Assembly (NCBI GenBank): GCA_902567765.1
Contig: CACFNI010000005.1
Coordinates: 1 to 64,000 of the forward strand
Length of the DNA stretch: 64,000 nucleotides
Source of the DNA: an uncultured Pelagibacteraceae bacterium
GTDB lineage: Bacteria > Pseudomonadota > Alphaproteobacteria > Pelagibacterales > Pelagibacteraceae
Reading direction: 5' to 3'
Below are positions 1 to 9,910 of the stretch, one piece after another. A program made the translations under genes and the position numbers. Position 1 is the first letter of the stretch. Each line of letters starts with the position of its first letter. The notes under the pieces are model-generated. The model was not told where the DNA came from. It saw only the letters and a list, made by a program, of their open reading frames with translations, and ran no database searches.

Positions 1-150
1 AAAATAGATTATAAGAATATTAAACTATTAAAAAAATATGTTTCAGAAAATGGAAAGATACTTCCATCAAGAATTACAAATGTAAGTCAGAAAAAACAGA
101 GAGAATTATCTCTATCAATTAAAAGAGCAAGAAATTTAGCATTAATCTAA
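1..150 (+). CDS. rpsR: 30S ribosomal protein S18 (3' part; start lies before the window)
   Basis: Reading frame 1 is open from the first base to a TAA at 148-150 and gives 49 residues. They end in the S18 signature (I-L-P-S-R-I-T, then [10 protein letters not shown]). S18 is a small-subunit ribosomal protein that binds 16S rRNA together with S6. The 5' half is cut off by the window edge. The stop overlaps the rplI start by one base (TAATG), so the two genes are translationally coupled, as in the usual rpsF-rpsR-rplI cluster. Confidence 0.93.
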   Translation, partial: KIDYKNIKLLKKYVSENGKILPSRITNVSQKKQRELSLSIKRARNLALI

Positions 151-608
151 TGAAAGTTATATTGTTAGAGAACTTAAGAAAAATTGGGTCAATTGGTGAT
201 GTTATTGATGTTAAGAGAGGTTTTGCAAGAAACTATTTGATTGCAAATAAAAAAGCACTTCACGCTTCTAAAGAAAATATTCAAGAAGTAGAGAAAATTA
301 AAATTCAGTTAGGAAAAAAAGATCAAGAAAAGATGAAAGAAGCTAAAAAAGTTTTTGAAAAAATAAATAAAAAACAGTTTACTATAAAAAAATTAAGTAC
401 TGAAAATAATGAACTTTATGGCTCTGTAAAACCTACAGAAATTTCCAAAATAATTTTAGAAAATGAAAATTTAGAAATTAAACCTTCTATGATGCAACTA
501 TCAAAAGAAATTAAATCCCTAGGTGATTTTAAAGTTAAAATAGATTTGCATTCGGAAATACAAGCTGTAATAGATATTAAGGTTATTGCAGAGGAAATCA
601 CACAGTAA
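150..608 (+). CDS. rplI: 50S ribosomal protein L9
   Basis: This 152-residue protein is close to the normal L9 length of about 150. The N-terminal domain carries the family pattern V-I-L-L-E-N-L-R-K-I-G and G-F-A-R-N-Y-L-I. It is followed by a long lysine-rich connecting helix (about residues 45-75) and the C-terminal RNA-binding domain. L9 binds 23S rRNA and bridges ribosomes. It directly follows rpsR with a one-base overlap and precedes dnaB by 67 bases, an arrangement common in alphaproteobacteria. Nothing about the sequence is odd. Confidence 0.97.
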   Translation: MKVILLENLRKIGSIGDVIDVKRGFARNYLIANKKALHASKENIQEVEKIKIQLGKKDQEKMKEAKKVFEKINKKQFTIKKLSTENNELYGSVKPTEISKIILENENLEIKPSMMQLSKEIKSLGDFKVKIDLHSEIQAVIDIKVIAEEITQ

Positions 609-675
609 TTATACAATTTTTTCCCCATAGTTTATTTAATATTTTTTTTGAGCCTTTTTAATATACAAATCTTGA

Positions 676-2094
676 ATGAATAAAAATTTAAGTTTGGTAA
701 AAAATAACTTTGAGGAACTGCCAAACAATATTGAGGCTGAACAGTCTGTATTAGGATCAATACTTCTGCAAAACGAAATTTTCGATGAGATTAATACTAT
801 AATCACAAGTGTTAACTTTTATGATCCTTTACATCAAAAAGTATTCGCTGCGATTGAGAATTTAATCTATAAAGGTATGCTTGCAAATCCTATAACTTTA
901 AAAAATCATTTCGAAAAAGAAAAAGACGAAATTGATGTTCCAGAATATTTAGTTAAAGTAACAAAATTCTCTACCTCCTCAAGACAAGCAATTGAGTATT
1001 CAAAAATTATTTATGATATGTATGTAAGAAGAGAATTAATAAAAATATCAGAAAATACTATAGATAATGCAAAAACTAACGACCTAAATATTTCGGGCCA
1101 AAAAATTATAGAAAATTCAGAAAGATTATTATTTGATTTGGCTGAAAAAGGATCTTTCAGCTCGTCATTGATAAAATTTGATGAAGCTATGAAGCTAACT
1201 ATTGAGATGGCATCGAACGCCTATAAAAACGATGAGGGAATTGTTGGTGTTCCTACTGGACTTACAAACTTAGATGATAGACTTGGAGGCTTACATCAGT
1301 CTGATCTAATTATAATAGCCGGAAGACCATCAATGGGTAAAACTGCTTTAGCCACAAATATAGCTTTTAATGCAGCAAAAAAATTACAAGATGAAAAAAA
1401 AAAGTCTGTAATAGCTTTCTTTTCATTGGAAATGTCCTCTGAACAATTGTCTACAAGAATTTTGGCGGAACAATCTAGAATTACATCCCATAACATAAGA
1501 AGAGGTAAAATTTCAGATGAGGAATTTGAGAAATTTATAGAAACATCAAAAACTATTTCGGAACTTCCATTGTTTATAGATGAAACGCCAGCAATAAGTA
1601 TTGCAGCACTTAGCAATAGAGCTCGAAGAATAAAAAGATTACATGGTTTAGAAATGATTGTTGTAGATTACATTCAGCTAATGAGAGCATCAATAAATAA
1701 TAAAGATGGAAGGGTTCAGGAAATATCTGAGATTACACAAGGACTTAAAGCAATTGCTAAAGAACTTTCAGTTCCTGTTTTGGCTCTATCGCAGCTCTCT
1801 AGAGCTGTTGAGCAGAGAGATCAAAAAAAACCTCAATTAGCTGATTTAAGAGAGTCAGGATCTATTGAGCAAGACGCTGATGTAGTGATGTTTGTTTATA
1901 GAGAATCCTATTATTTGGAAAAACAAGAGCCAAGACCAGCCACTGTAGAGCATGCGGAATGGCAAGCTAAAATGAATGAAGTATCAAATCTTGCAGAGAT
2001 TATTATTGGAAAACAAAGACATGGTCCAACAGGAAACATAATGCTCGAATTTGAGGCAATGTTTACTAAATTTAAAGATACTCAAATTAGCTAA
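676..2094 (+). CDS. dnaB: Replicative DNA helicase DnaB
   Basis: This 472-residue protein has the two DnaB domains: the N-terminal helical domain (N-N-I-E-A-E-Q-S-V-L-G near residue 16) and a C-terminal RecA-like ATPase. The ATPase shows Walker A G-R-P-S-M-G-K-T near residue 216, Walker B I-V-V-D-Y-I-Q-L-M near 328, and a late G-K-Q-R-H-G-P-T-G loop. The hexamer unwinds DNA at the replication fork. The length is normal, so there is no intein. The gene follows rplI, the conserved position. An AT-rich 67-base spacer upstream may hold a promoter, but no clear hexamers were seen. Confidence 0.97.
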   Translation: MNKNLSLVKNNFEELPNNIEAEQSVLGSILLQNEIFDEINTIITSVNFYDPLHQKVFAAIENLIYKGMLANPITLKNHFEKEKDEIDVPEYLVKVTKFSTSSRQAIEYSKIIYDMYVRRELIKISENTIDNAKTNDLNISGQKIIENSERLLFDLAEKGSFSSSLIKFDEAMKLTIEMASNAYKNDEGIVGVPTGLTNLDDRLGGLHQSDLIIIAGRPSMGKTALATNIAFNAAKKLQDEKKKSVIAFFSLEMSSEQLSTRILAEQSRITSHNIRRGKISDEEFEKFIETSKTISELPLFIDETPAISIAALSNRARRIKRLHGLEMIVVDYIQLMRASINNKDGRVQEISEITQGLKAIAKELSVPVLALSQLSRAVEQRDQKKPQLADLRESGSIEQDADVVMFVYRESYYLEKQEPRPATVEHAEWQAKMNEVSNLAEIIIGKQRHGPTGNIMLEFEAMFTKFKDTQIS

Positions 2095-2116
2095 TTTAAA
2101 ATATATAGTATCGTTA

Positions 2117-4510
2117 ATGATCTCAAAACTATATCAAAAAAATATTATTGAAAAACCAAAGCTAATCTTTTTTTTGTTAATTTTAGCTTTGATAATTTTT
2201 GGATATTATTCAAAAGATTTTAGACTAGATGCCTCTTCTGATACTTTATTAATTGATGGCGATCCAGATCTTAAATATCTGAGAGAAGTTACAGAAAGAT
2301 ATGGTTCAAAAGATTTTCTCGTTTTAACGTACAGTCCTAAAGCAAAAATGACTTCAGAAAGCTCAATAAATAATCTTCTAAGTCTAAAATACAAAATTCA
2401 AAGTCTTGACTGGGTTCATAGTGTTATAACTTTACTTGATATTCCCCTTTTAAATAATTCTGAAGCTCCATTGACAGAAAGACTTAATAACTTCGTTACA
2501 TTGAAGGATGAAGGTGTAGATAAAGAAAGAGGGTTTAATGAAATTCTAAACAGTCCTGTATTTAGGAATTTTGTTATTAGCGAGGATGGTAATACAACTG
2601 GTATAATTGTTAATATTAAAAAAGATGAAGTAATTAAAAATATTAAAGATGAAAATGAATTAGAAAAACATAAAGATTTAGTAAAAAAAAAGAATCATCA
2701 AAATATTTTAGAAATCAGAGAGATAATAAAAACATATAACAATGAGTCTAAAATTTTTCTTGGAGGAATCCCGATGATTGCAGACGATATGATGACATTT
2801 ATAAAAAGTGATATTATAGTCTTTGGTTTTGGAGTTTTGCTTTTTATTATTGCAACACTTTGGTTTGTATTTAGAAAATTTATTTGGATTATTGTTCCTA
2901 TAAGTAGCTGTTTTTTTTCTGTAACTATAATGACTGGCTTACTTGGGCTTTTAAGTTGGAAAGTAACAGTAATTTCATCAAATTTTATTGCACTAATGTT
3001 AATACTTACTATGGCTATGAATATTCATATGAGCACACGTTTTCTACAAATAAAAAAAAACAATCCTGATCTTAAAGATTTAGAAATAATATTAATGACT
3101 ACTTCAAAAATGTTTTGGCCTATAGCATACACAGTTCTTACAACTATTTGTGCCTTTCTATCATTAATTTTTAGTGAAATTAAACCAATTATTGATTTTG
3201 GCTGGATGATGACTTTAGGTTTGTTAACTTCTTTTATTGTCACTTTTACTTTGCTTCCTACATTGCTTAATTTCCTATCTTCTGAAAAAACAAATATAAA
3301 AGAGCAGAATAAGTCTAAAATAACAGAATTTTTTAGTAAAATTTCGATTAATAACGAAAAGATTATTTTTTCGATAACTGGACTAGTAATAATCTTAAGT
3401 GTTGTTGGTATTTCCAAATTGGAAGTAGAAAATAGCTTTATTAATTATTTTAATAAAAAAACAGAAATATATAAAGGAATGAAGTTAATAGATGACAAAT
3501 TAGGGGGAACAACTCCTTTAGAGGTAATTATTAAATTTCCTAATGAGGAGAAAAATAGTAAAAAAAATGAGGATGATGATTTTGAAGATTGGGGAGATGA
3601 AGATAGTCAAAGTGATGAGAAATATTGGTTCACAAAAGATAAAATTGATAAAATAGAGAAAGTTCATAATTATCTCGATAAATTACCATCAGTTGGAAAA
3701 GTTTTATCTTTCTCATCTATTCTTAAAGTTGCGGAACAACTAAATAATAATAAATCTTTAGGGACATTAGAAATGGGAGTTTTATATACAAAAATTCCTG
3801 ACTCCATTAAAAAGGAGATAGTCGATCCATATATTTCAATTGAAGATAATGAGGCAAGAATTAATTTAAGAATTAAAGACTCTCAAGAAAATCTAAGAAG
3901 AAATGATCTTATTAAAAAAATAAATTATGATTTAGAGAACGAATTAGGTTTAAAAAGAAGTGAATTTAAATTAGCTGGTGTTCTAATTTTATTCAATAAT
4001 CTCCTACAAAGCTTATTTAAGTCACAAATCTTAACTCTTGGTTTTGTAATGATCGGCATATTAATAATGTTTTTTATACTTTTTAAAAATTTAAAATTAT
4101 CTCTTATTGGAGTTGTACCAAATTTTATAGCAGCTTTTTTTATTTTAGGTATAATTGGACTTCTTGGAATACCTTTAGATATGATGACAATAACAATTGC
4201 CGCCATTACTATTGGGATAGCCGTAGATAATAGCATTCACTATATTTATAGATTTAAAGAAGAATTTAAAAAAAATAGCAATTATACTGAAACATTAAAA
4301 TTGTGTCATTCAACAGTTGGTGTTGCAATATTAAATACCTCAATCACTATTGTTTTTGGTTTTTCTATACTAGTATTTTCAAATTTTATACCTACTATTT
4401 ATTTCGGAGTTTTCACAGGTATTGCAATGTTATTGGCAATGATTTCTGTTCTTACTTTATTGCCATCTTTGATATTATTATTTAAACCTTTTGGAGAAAT
4501 AAATAAATAA
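2117..4510 (+). CDS. RND-superfamily (MMPL/COG1033-type) membrane exporter
   Basis: This protein of about 797 residues has the duplicated RND layout: one TM helix, a large extracytoplasmic loop, five TM helices, then a second TM helix, loop and five-helix set. The second loop carries an acidic stretch (E-D-D-D-F-E-D-W-G-D-E-D) near residues 470-480. Such proteins are proton-driven exporters of lipids or hydrophobic compounds, and the substrate here is unknown. An in-frame upstream ATG at 2051 lies inside dnaB. The ATG at 2117, just before the first TM helix and 22 bases after dnaB, is the better start. The gene end overlaps cvpA by one base. Confidence 0.85.
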   Translation: MISKLYQKNIIEKPKLIFFLLILALIIFGYYSKDFRLDASSDTLLIDGDPDLKYLREVTERYGSKDFLVLTYSPKAKMTSESSINNLLSLKYKIQSLDWVHSVITLLDIPLLNNSEAPLTERLNNFVTLKDEGVDKERGFNEILNSPVFRNFVISEDGNTTGIIVNIKKDEVIKNIKDENELEKHKDLVKKKNHQNILEIREIIKTYNNESKIFLGGIPMIADDMMTFIKSDIIVFGFGVLLFIIATLWFVFRKFIWIIVPISSCFFSVTIMTGLLGLLSWKVTVISSNFIALMLILTMAMNIHMSTRFLQIKKNNPDLKDLEIILMTTSKMFWPIAYTVLTTICAFLSLIFSEIKPIIDFGWMMTLGLLTSFIVTFTLLPTLLNFLSSEKTNIKEQNKSKITEFFSKISINNEKIIFSITGLVIILSVVGISKLEVENSFINYFNKKTEIYKGMKLIDDKLGGTTPLEVIIKFPNEEKNSKKNEDDDFEDWGDEDSQSDEKYWFTKDKIDKIEKVHNYLDKLPSVGKVLSFSSILKVAEQLNNNKSLGTLEMGVLYTKIPDSIKKEIVDPYISIEDNEARINLRIKDSQENLRRNDLIKKINYDLENELGLKRSEFKLAGVLILFNNLLQSLFKSQILTLGFVMIGILIMFFILFKNLKLSLIGVVPNFIAAFFILGIIGLLGIPLDMMTITIAAITIGIAVDNSIHYIYRFKEEFKKNSNYTETLKLCHSTVGVAILNTSITIVFGFSILVFSNFIPTIYFGVFTGIAMLLAMISVLTLLPSLILLFKPFGEINK

Positions 4511-5055
4511 TGGTCGATAGTTTATTAGATTTTTATAAATCTATTTCAGGTTTCGATTTGATTTATTTAATAATCACCGTGTGGTCTCTAATTAAATGCT
4601 CTTCGAAAGGTTTCGTTTTAAGTATACTGTCAGCCTCTAAGTGGTTATTAGCATATGTGGTTACATTAATTCTTTTTCCTAAGATTAAACCATACGTAAA
4701 AGATGTTATAGATAATCAATATGTATTAGACTTAATTTTAGGAGTTGGAATATTTGTTGTCGTAATATTTCTAATACTAATTATAAACAAAGGTATATCT
4801 AAAACTGTAAAATATTCGGGAATCGGTAAGGTAGATACTGTTTTTGGCTTCTTTTTTGGTTTTATAAGAGCCTACATTGTCTGTGTTTGTATTTTTGCAA
4901 CTATTAATATCTTCTATAATCATAAAAATTGGCCAATAAATACATCTAAATCCTTTGCCTTTTCATATGTTAAAAAAGGTAGTAACTATCTTATAAAAGA
5001 ATTTCCAAATGAAAAAGAATACAAAGATGCTAAAGAAAAAGTTCAAGATATATAA
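4510..5055 (+). CDS. cvpA: CvpA family inner-membrane protein
   Basis: The 181-residue protein has about four hydrophobic segments and the CvpA pattern: an aromatic-rich N-terminus, then K-C-S-S-K-G-F-V-L, and G-K-V-D-T-V-F-G-F-F-F-G near residues 102-113. CvpA is required for colicin V production in E. coli and contributes to envelope homeostasis; its molecular role is unclear. It sits directly upstream of purF and overlaps it, the classic cvpA-purF pairing, which supports the call. Confidence 0.85.
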   Translation: MVDSLLDFYKSISGFDLIYLIITVWSLIKCSSKGFVLSILSASKWLLAYVVTLILFPKIKPYVKDVIDNQYVLDLILGVGIFVVVIFLILIINKGISKTVKYSGIGKVDTVFGFFFGFIRAYIVCVCIFATINIFYNHKNWPINTSKSFAFSYVKKGSNYLIKEFPNEKEYKDAKEKVQDI

Positions 5056-6490
5056 CCCCAAGATCAAAGAGGAATGTGCAGTTTTTGGTATCAGTAATAA
5101 TCAAGATGCCTCAGCTTTAACAGCATTAGGGCTTCATGCTTTGCAACACAGAGGTCAAGAAGGCTGTGGAATTGTATCATTTGATGGAAATCAATATCAC
5201 TCTGAAAAAAGGTTTGGGTTAGTTGGAGACAATTTTAGTAAGGAAAAAGTAATCAAAACTTTACCAGGAAATTATGCAATAGGTCACAATAGATACTCTA
5301 CAACTGGAGGAACAACATTAAGAAACATCCAACCTTTTTTTGCTGATACAAATGCTGGAGGTATAGGTGTTGCACATAATGGCAACTTAACAAATGCAAT
5401 TACCTTACGAAAAAAAATGGTAGATGAAGGATCAATATTTTATACAACATCAGATACCGAGACTATAGTAAAATTGATAGCAAGATCAAAAAGAGCAAAA
5501 ACAATTGATAAAGTGATTGATGCCCTGTTCCAAATTCAGGGTGGATATGCATTAGTAATAATGACACAAAGCACTTTAATAGGAGTCAGAGATCCTTATG
5601 GAATTAGACCTTTAGTGTTAGGAAAACTTAAAAATTCATATGTTCTTGCCTCAGAAACTTGTGCTTTAGATATAATCGGCGCAAAATTTGTAAGAGAAGT
5701 TGAAAATGGGGAAATTGTTTGCATAGAAAATGATAAGTTGGAGAGTGTTAAACCTTTCCCTCAAAAAAAAATTAGGCCATGTGTTTTTGAATATATTTAT
5801 TTTTCAAGACCAGACAGTATTTTAAATGGTAAAACTGCATATGAGTATAGAAAAAATTTTGGAGCAGAATTAGCAAAAAAAGAAAATTTAAATGCTGACT
5901 TAGTAGTTCCTGTGCCAGATTCTGGTAATGCTGCAGCACTGGGTTATGCACAAGAAAAAAAAATTAATTTTGACTTAGGTTTAATAAGAAATCATTATGT
6001 TGGAAGAACTTTTATTGAACCATCACAAAAAATTCGAAGTTTAGGAGTTAAACTTAAATTAAATGCTAATTTGTCTGTTATCAAAAATAAAAAAATTATA
6101 TTAGTTGACGATTCTTTAGTTAGAGGTACCACTTCATCAAAAATAGTAAAAATGCTCTACGAAGCTGAAGCTAAAGAGGTTCATGTAAGAATAGCTAGTC
6201 CAGAAATTAAATTTCCAGATTTCTATGGTGTAGATACTCCAACTAAAAAAGAGTTATTAGCTGCAAACAATTCAATAGAAAAGATTTGTGAACTAATAGG
6301 TGCAAAATCATTAAAATTTTTAGATATTGATGGTCTTTATAAAGCTATGGGATTTGAGAAAAGAAATGAACTATATCCACAACTTACTGATCACCACTTT
6401 ACAGGAGACTATCCAGTTAAAATAATTGATGAATTAGGTGAAGATAAAGTAACACAATTGTCCTTATTAAGCACAGGGTCAAATAATTAA
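5027..6490 (+). CDS. purF: Amidophosphoribosyltransferase (PurF)
   Basis: First committed step of purine synthesis: glutamine + PRPP to 5-phosphoribosylamine. The Ntn-hydrolase glutaminase domain has its catalytic cysteine in E-E-C-A-V-F-G-I. About 16 residues precede it, implying a cleaved propeptide. The PRPP-binding loop I-I-L-V-D-D-S-L-V-R-G-T-T-S is present. The gene overlaps the end of cvpA. ATGs at 5009 and 5027 are both possible starts, and the later one is chosen for its shorter propeptide. Where B. subtilis-type enzymes hold a 4Fe-4S cluster (P-C-F-Y-G and C-x-x-C-F-T-G), this one reads P-D-F-Y-G and D-H-H-F-T-G, so the cluster appears to be lost. Confidence 0.95.
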   Translation: MLKKKFKIYNPKIKEECAVFGISNNQDASALTALGLHALQHRGQEGCGIVSFDGNQYHSEKRFGLVGDNFSKEKVIKTLPGNYAIGHNRYSTTGGTTLRNIQPFFADTNAGGIGVAHNGNLTNAITLRKKMVDEGSIFYTTSDTETIVKLIARSKRAKTIDKVIDALFQIQGGYALVIMTQSTLIGVRDPYGIRPLVLGKLKNSYVLASETCALDIIGAKFVREVENGEIVCIENDKLESVKPFPQKKIRPCVFEYIYFSRPDSILNGKTAYEYRKNFGAELAKKENLNADLVVPVPDSGNAAALGYAQEKKINFDLGLIRNHYVGRTFIEPSQKIRSLGVKLKLNANLSVIKNKKIILVDDSLVRGTTSSKIVKMLYEAEAKEVHVRIASPEIKFPDFYGVDTPTKKELLAANNSIEKICELIGAKSLKFLDIDGLYKAMGFEKRNELYPQLTDHHFTGDYPVKIIDELGEDKVTQLSLLSTGSNN

Positions 6491-7044
6491 TGAAAAAAGT
6501 AAGTTTTACAGAAATGAAAAATGGAACAAAGGAAGATTATCTTTTTTTAGACAAACATGAAAAAGATTTTGCAAGTCATACAGCTGATAGAATATTAAAA
6601 TTTATCTCTAGTTTGACTGAAACTCTTGAAGGATACCAAGTTTCAAGATTAGAGCACTCTCTTCAAAGCGCAACAAGAGCTTTAAAAGCTGGAGAAGATG
6701 AAGAAATGATTGTTGCAGCATTGCTTCATGACATTGGTGACGAATTAGCGCCAATGAATCATTCAGAGTATGCGGCAGCAATACTTAAGCCATATGTTTC
6801 AGAAAAAACTCATTGGATAATTGAAAAACATGGTGAATTTCAAACATATTATTATGCTCATCATTTAGGGGGCAACAGAAATAAAAGAGATAAATATAAA
6901 GGTCATAAATATTATCAAGCCACAGTAGATTTTTGTGAGAATTATGATCAAGGTTCATTTGATCCAAAATATAAATCACTACCTTTAGAACATTTTGAAC
7001 CAATGGTTAAAAGAATTTTTTCCAGGAAACCTTATTCGCAATAA
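6490..7044 (+). CDS. HD-domain protein (COG4341-like), function unknown
   Basis: The 184-residue protein carries an HD metal site: H56 in [10 protein letters not shown]80-D81 in L-L-H-D-I-G-D, H91, H114, and a late Asp (D153 or D158). H56 to H80 is 24 residues apart, the same spacing as in PhnZ-type proteins. It lacks the Y-x-x-E motif before the first His that marks the PhnZ/TmpB diiron oxygenases: the matching positions are L46 and Y49. It starts inside the purF stop codon (TAATG) and is probably co-transcribed with it. It could be a phosphohydrolase or an oxygenase relative. The substrate is not predictable. Confidence 0.75.
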   Translation: MKKVSFTEMKNGTKEDYLFLDKHEKDFASHTADRILKFISSLTETLEGYQVSRLEHSLQSATRALKAGEDEEMIVAALLHDIGDELAPMNHSEYAAAILKPYVSEKTHWIIEKHGEFQTYYYAHHLGGNRNKRDKYKGHKYYQATVDFCENYDQGSFDPKYKSLPLEHFEPMVKRIFSRKPYSQ

Positions 7045-7063
7045 TTTTTTTTTACCTTTTTTT

Positions 7064-9016
7064 ATGACCAATCAACTTTCAAATGAGAAAAGTCCTTATT
7101 TAAAACAGCACGAAACAAATCCTGTTCATTGGTTGCCTTGGAACAAAGAAACTTTAAAAAAAGCTAAAGATGAAAAAAAACCAATTTTTTTAAGTATTGG
7201 TTATGCAAGTTGTCATTGGTGTCATGTTATGGCACATGAAAGTTTTGAGAATATAGAAACAGCAAAAATAATGAATGAGAAATTTATAAATATTAAAGTA
7301 GATAGAGAAGAAAGGCCTGATCTTGATTTTATTTTTCAAAAAAGTCTAGGAATTCTAACTGGTGCACAAGGTGGATGGCCACTTTCGATGTTTTTAGATG
7401 AAAATGGAGTTCCATTTACTGGGGGAACATATTTTCCTCCAAAAGAACTTCAAGGACGTCCAAGTTTTAACTCAGTTTTAGAAAATGTCTCAAAAGTATA
7501 TTCCGAAAACAAAGAAAAAATTATTTCTCAAGTTTCTCAAATGAAATTAGTTTTTAAAGAATTGAATATTAAAAATTCAGTTTTAAAACAAGATCTAGAG
7601 CCTCTAGCTGAAAAAATTATTCAATATATGGACAAAGATAATGGTGGTTTTCAAGGTGCTCCAAAATTTCCTCAATTTTATATTTTTGAAACTTTATTGT
7701 ATTTTTATCTAAAAAATAAAAATAAAAACTTTTTGTATCCTGTCAAAAATTTATTAAAAAATATTTCAGCTAAAGGAATTTATGACCACCTGGATGGTGG
7801 AATAAGTAGATATACCGTAGACGAAAAATGGATTATCCCCCATTTTGAAAAGATGCTTTATGATAATATTTTGTTTGTTAAAATTTTAAATATATTTGTT
7901 AATTATTCAAAAGATAATTATTTTAAGAATAAGCTTTCACAAACTATAAATTTTATTAATTCAGATTTCAAAAATAAAGATAATTTATTAGGTTCTGCCT
8001 ATGATGCTGATAGTGAGGGAGTTGAGGGAAAATTTTATACTTGGAAATATGAGGACTTGAGAAATATACTCGAGAAAGATTTAGAACTACTAAAGAAAAA
8101 ATATGAAATCACAGAAAATGGTAACTTTGAGGGATTAAATATTCTTGTAGAAAAAAACAATCATCAATTAACTGTTGATCAATATGAAAAAATTAAAAAA
8201 ATTGAAGAAAAACTAAAAAGTATTCGAGATAAAAGAATAAAACCATTTTTTGATGATAAAACACAAACAGATTTAAATAGTTACTGGATATACTCAATAT
8301 TACATTCATCATTTATTTTAAATGATAAAAAACTTTTTGATCAAGCAAATGAATATTTTAATAAACTTAAAAAAATTTTAAGCAAGAATGTTTATCACTG
8401 TTACGATAAAGATAGAAAAGAAATAGACGTTTTTTTAGAGGATTACTCTTATTTTTGTTTATTATTAGTTTCAATGTATGAAATAAAAAACGATAAGGAA
8501 TCGGTAAAATTATGTTCTGAACTAATGAAATATACTTGGGAAAACTTCTATGATAAAGAAAATGTGATACTCCAAAAAAACATTAAAATAAATAACGATC
8601 TTTTTGTTAAACCTATAGATATAATTGACAATAATATTCCTAATGGGAACAGTATATTTTTATTAGTATGTAACAAATTATTCAATATAACTGGGGATAC
8701 TTTTTGGGAGGAAAAAATTGTCAATTTAAAAAAGTCGTTTCATTCTTTTCTTAATAATAGTTTCTCTCAAATGTTCAGCTATATTAAAATAATAGACATT
8801 TGTGAGCAAAATTTAACAATTACATTTCATGGAAATAATGAAGAACTTAAACAAATTAAAGAGAGTTTAATTAAAGATTATTTTGAAACTGCAACGTTTA
8901 TTTATAAAAATAATGAAAACGATAACTTTGTTATAGTTTGTAAAAATCAAACCTGCTCTGAAAAGCTTAAAAATATAGAAGATGTAAAAAAATACCTTAA
9001 TGAAAAGCTTATCTGA
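7064..9016 (+). CDS. DUF255 / YyaL-type thioredoxin-domain protein
   Basis: This 650-residue protein matches the DUF255 (spermatogenesis-associated protein 20-like) family. The N-terminus reads [18 protein letters not shown] thioredoxin-like domain has C-H-W-C in [11 protein letters not shown], and an alpha/alpha-toroid domain contains [15 protein letters not shown]. The biochemical role is not established. An upstream in-frame ATG (6995) lies inside the preceding gene. The ATG at 7064 matches the family's usual N-terminus M-T-N-x-L. It overlaps the next EamA gene by 17 bases. Confidence 0.9.
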   Translation: MTNQLSNEKSPYLKQHETNPVHWLPWNKETLKKAKDEKKPIFLSIGYASCHWCHVMAHESFENIETAKIMNEKFINIKVDREERPDLDFIFQKSLGILTGAQGGWPLSMFLDENGVPFTGGTYFPPKELQGRPSFNSVLENVSKVYSENKEKIISQVSQMKLVFKELNIKNSVLKQDLEPLAEKIIQYMDKDNGGFQGAPKFPQFYIFETLLYFYLKNKNKNFLYPVKNLLKNISAKGIYDHLDGGISRYTVDEKWIIPHFEKMLYDNILFVKILNIFVNYSKDNYFKNKLSQTINFINSDFKNKDNLLGSAYDADSEGVEGKFYTWKYEDLRNILEKDLELLKKKYEITENGNFEGLNILVEKNNHQLTVDQYEKIKKIEEKLKSIRDKRIKPFFDDKTQTDLNSYWIYSILHSSFILNDKKLFDQANEYFNKLKKILSKNVYHCYDKDRKEIDVFLEDYSYFCLLLVSMYEIKNDKESVKLCSELMKYTWENFYDKENVILQKNIKINNDLFVKPIDIIDNNIPNGNSIFLLVCNKLFNITGDTFWEEKIVNLKKSFHSFLNNSFSQMFSYIKIIDICEQNLTITFHGNNEELKQIKESLIKDYFETATFIYKNNENDNFVIVCKNQTCSEKLKNIEDVKKYLNEKLI

Positions 9017-9860
9017 TCAAAAAAAAGGTTCTTTACTTGCGTTTATTGGTGTTATGTTTATCACGCCAGACTCTCTATTAATAAGACTGAGTAATTTAGA
9101 AACGTGGGGTTTGCTTTTTTATAGAGGAATTATACCTTTTTTTGTAGTTTTATTGGGATTACTTTTTTTTTATAAAAAAAATTTTTTAAAAGCTTTATTT
9201 AATATTGGATATGCTGGAATTTATTACGCATTAAGTTTTTCAATTTGTAATATTACTTTTATTATTTCTATTCAAAACACTAATGTAGCAAATACACTTA
9301 TTATGGTTGCGATGGCTCCTATGCTTTCTGCTTTTCTTAGCGCTTTTTTTTTAAAAGAAACACCAGATAAAAATACATCGATAGCAATTTTAATTACATT
9401 TTTATCTGTCACATATATTTTTTATGATTCCTTACAATTAGGAAATATTCTTGGAGATATTTTTGGTTTTATTACAGCTTTGGGATTGGCAGTTAATGCA
9501 AACATTGCAAGGTATGCAAAAGACAAAGATCTAGTACCGGCTGCAGTAATCGGAAAATTTTTGACTGCTGCTTTTGCATTTTTATTTGTTAAAAATTTTA
9601 TTTTAATAGATAAAGACATTATTTATGTTCCCCTTATGTGTATAATGTGTGTAGCAATTCCTTTTGTGCTTGTAACAATTGCACCAAGATTTATTACTGC
9701 TGCAGAAGTAAATCTTTTCTTTTTACTTGAGGTAATTTTAGGTCCAATTTGGGTCTGGCTTGTTATTAAGGAACAGCCTAGTATAGAAACAATAGTTGGA
9801 GGTATAATTATAATTTCTACTATTGCAATACACTCTTTTTTAGCCTTAAAAAAAACATAA
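9000..9860 (+). CDS. EamA/DMT-family transporter
   Basis: The 286-residue membrane protein has ten predicted hydrophobic segments arranged as two EamA repeats of five. The second repeat has the typical [11 protein letters not shown] segment near residue 244. Drug/metabolite transporters export or import small metabolites, and the substrate here cannot be read from sequence. The start overlaps the DUF255 gene by 17 bases, so the two are in one transcript. It is one of three EamA proteins in the window. Confidence 0.88.
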   Translation: MKSLSDQKKGSLLAFIGVMFITPDSLLIRLSNLETWGLLFYRGIIPFFVVLLGLLFFYKKNFLKALFNIGYAGIYYALSFSICNITFIISIQNTNVANTLIMVAMAPMLSAFLSAFFLKETPDKNTSIAILITFLSVTYIFYDSLQLGNILGDIFGFITALGLAVNANIARYAKDKDLVPAAVIGKFLTAAFAFLFVKNFILIDKDIIYVPLMCIMCVAIPFVLVTIAPRFITAAEVNLFFLLEVILGPIWVWLVIKEQPSIETIVGGIIIISTIAIHSFLALKKT

Positions 9861-9910
9861 TCGAAAATTAAGTACTTGCTTTTTTATATAAAAGGCATAC
9901 TCACGCAGAA

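Noticed and set aside
3025..3417. 130-codon minus-strand open frame inside the RND exporter gene
   Set aside because: It is a shadow of the membrane-protein gene; no start context or recognisable domain.
6490..7044. Second PhnZ-like oxygenase paired with purF
   Set aside because: The Y-x-x-E signature and the His four residues after the HD pair are both missing, so oxygenase chemistry is not supported.
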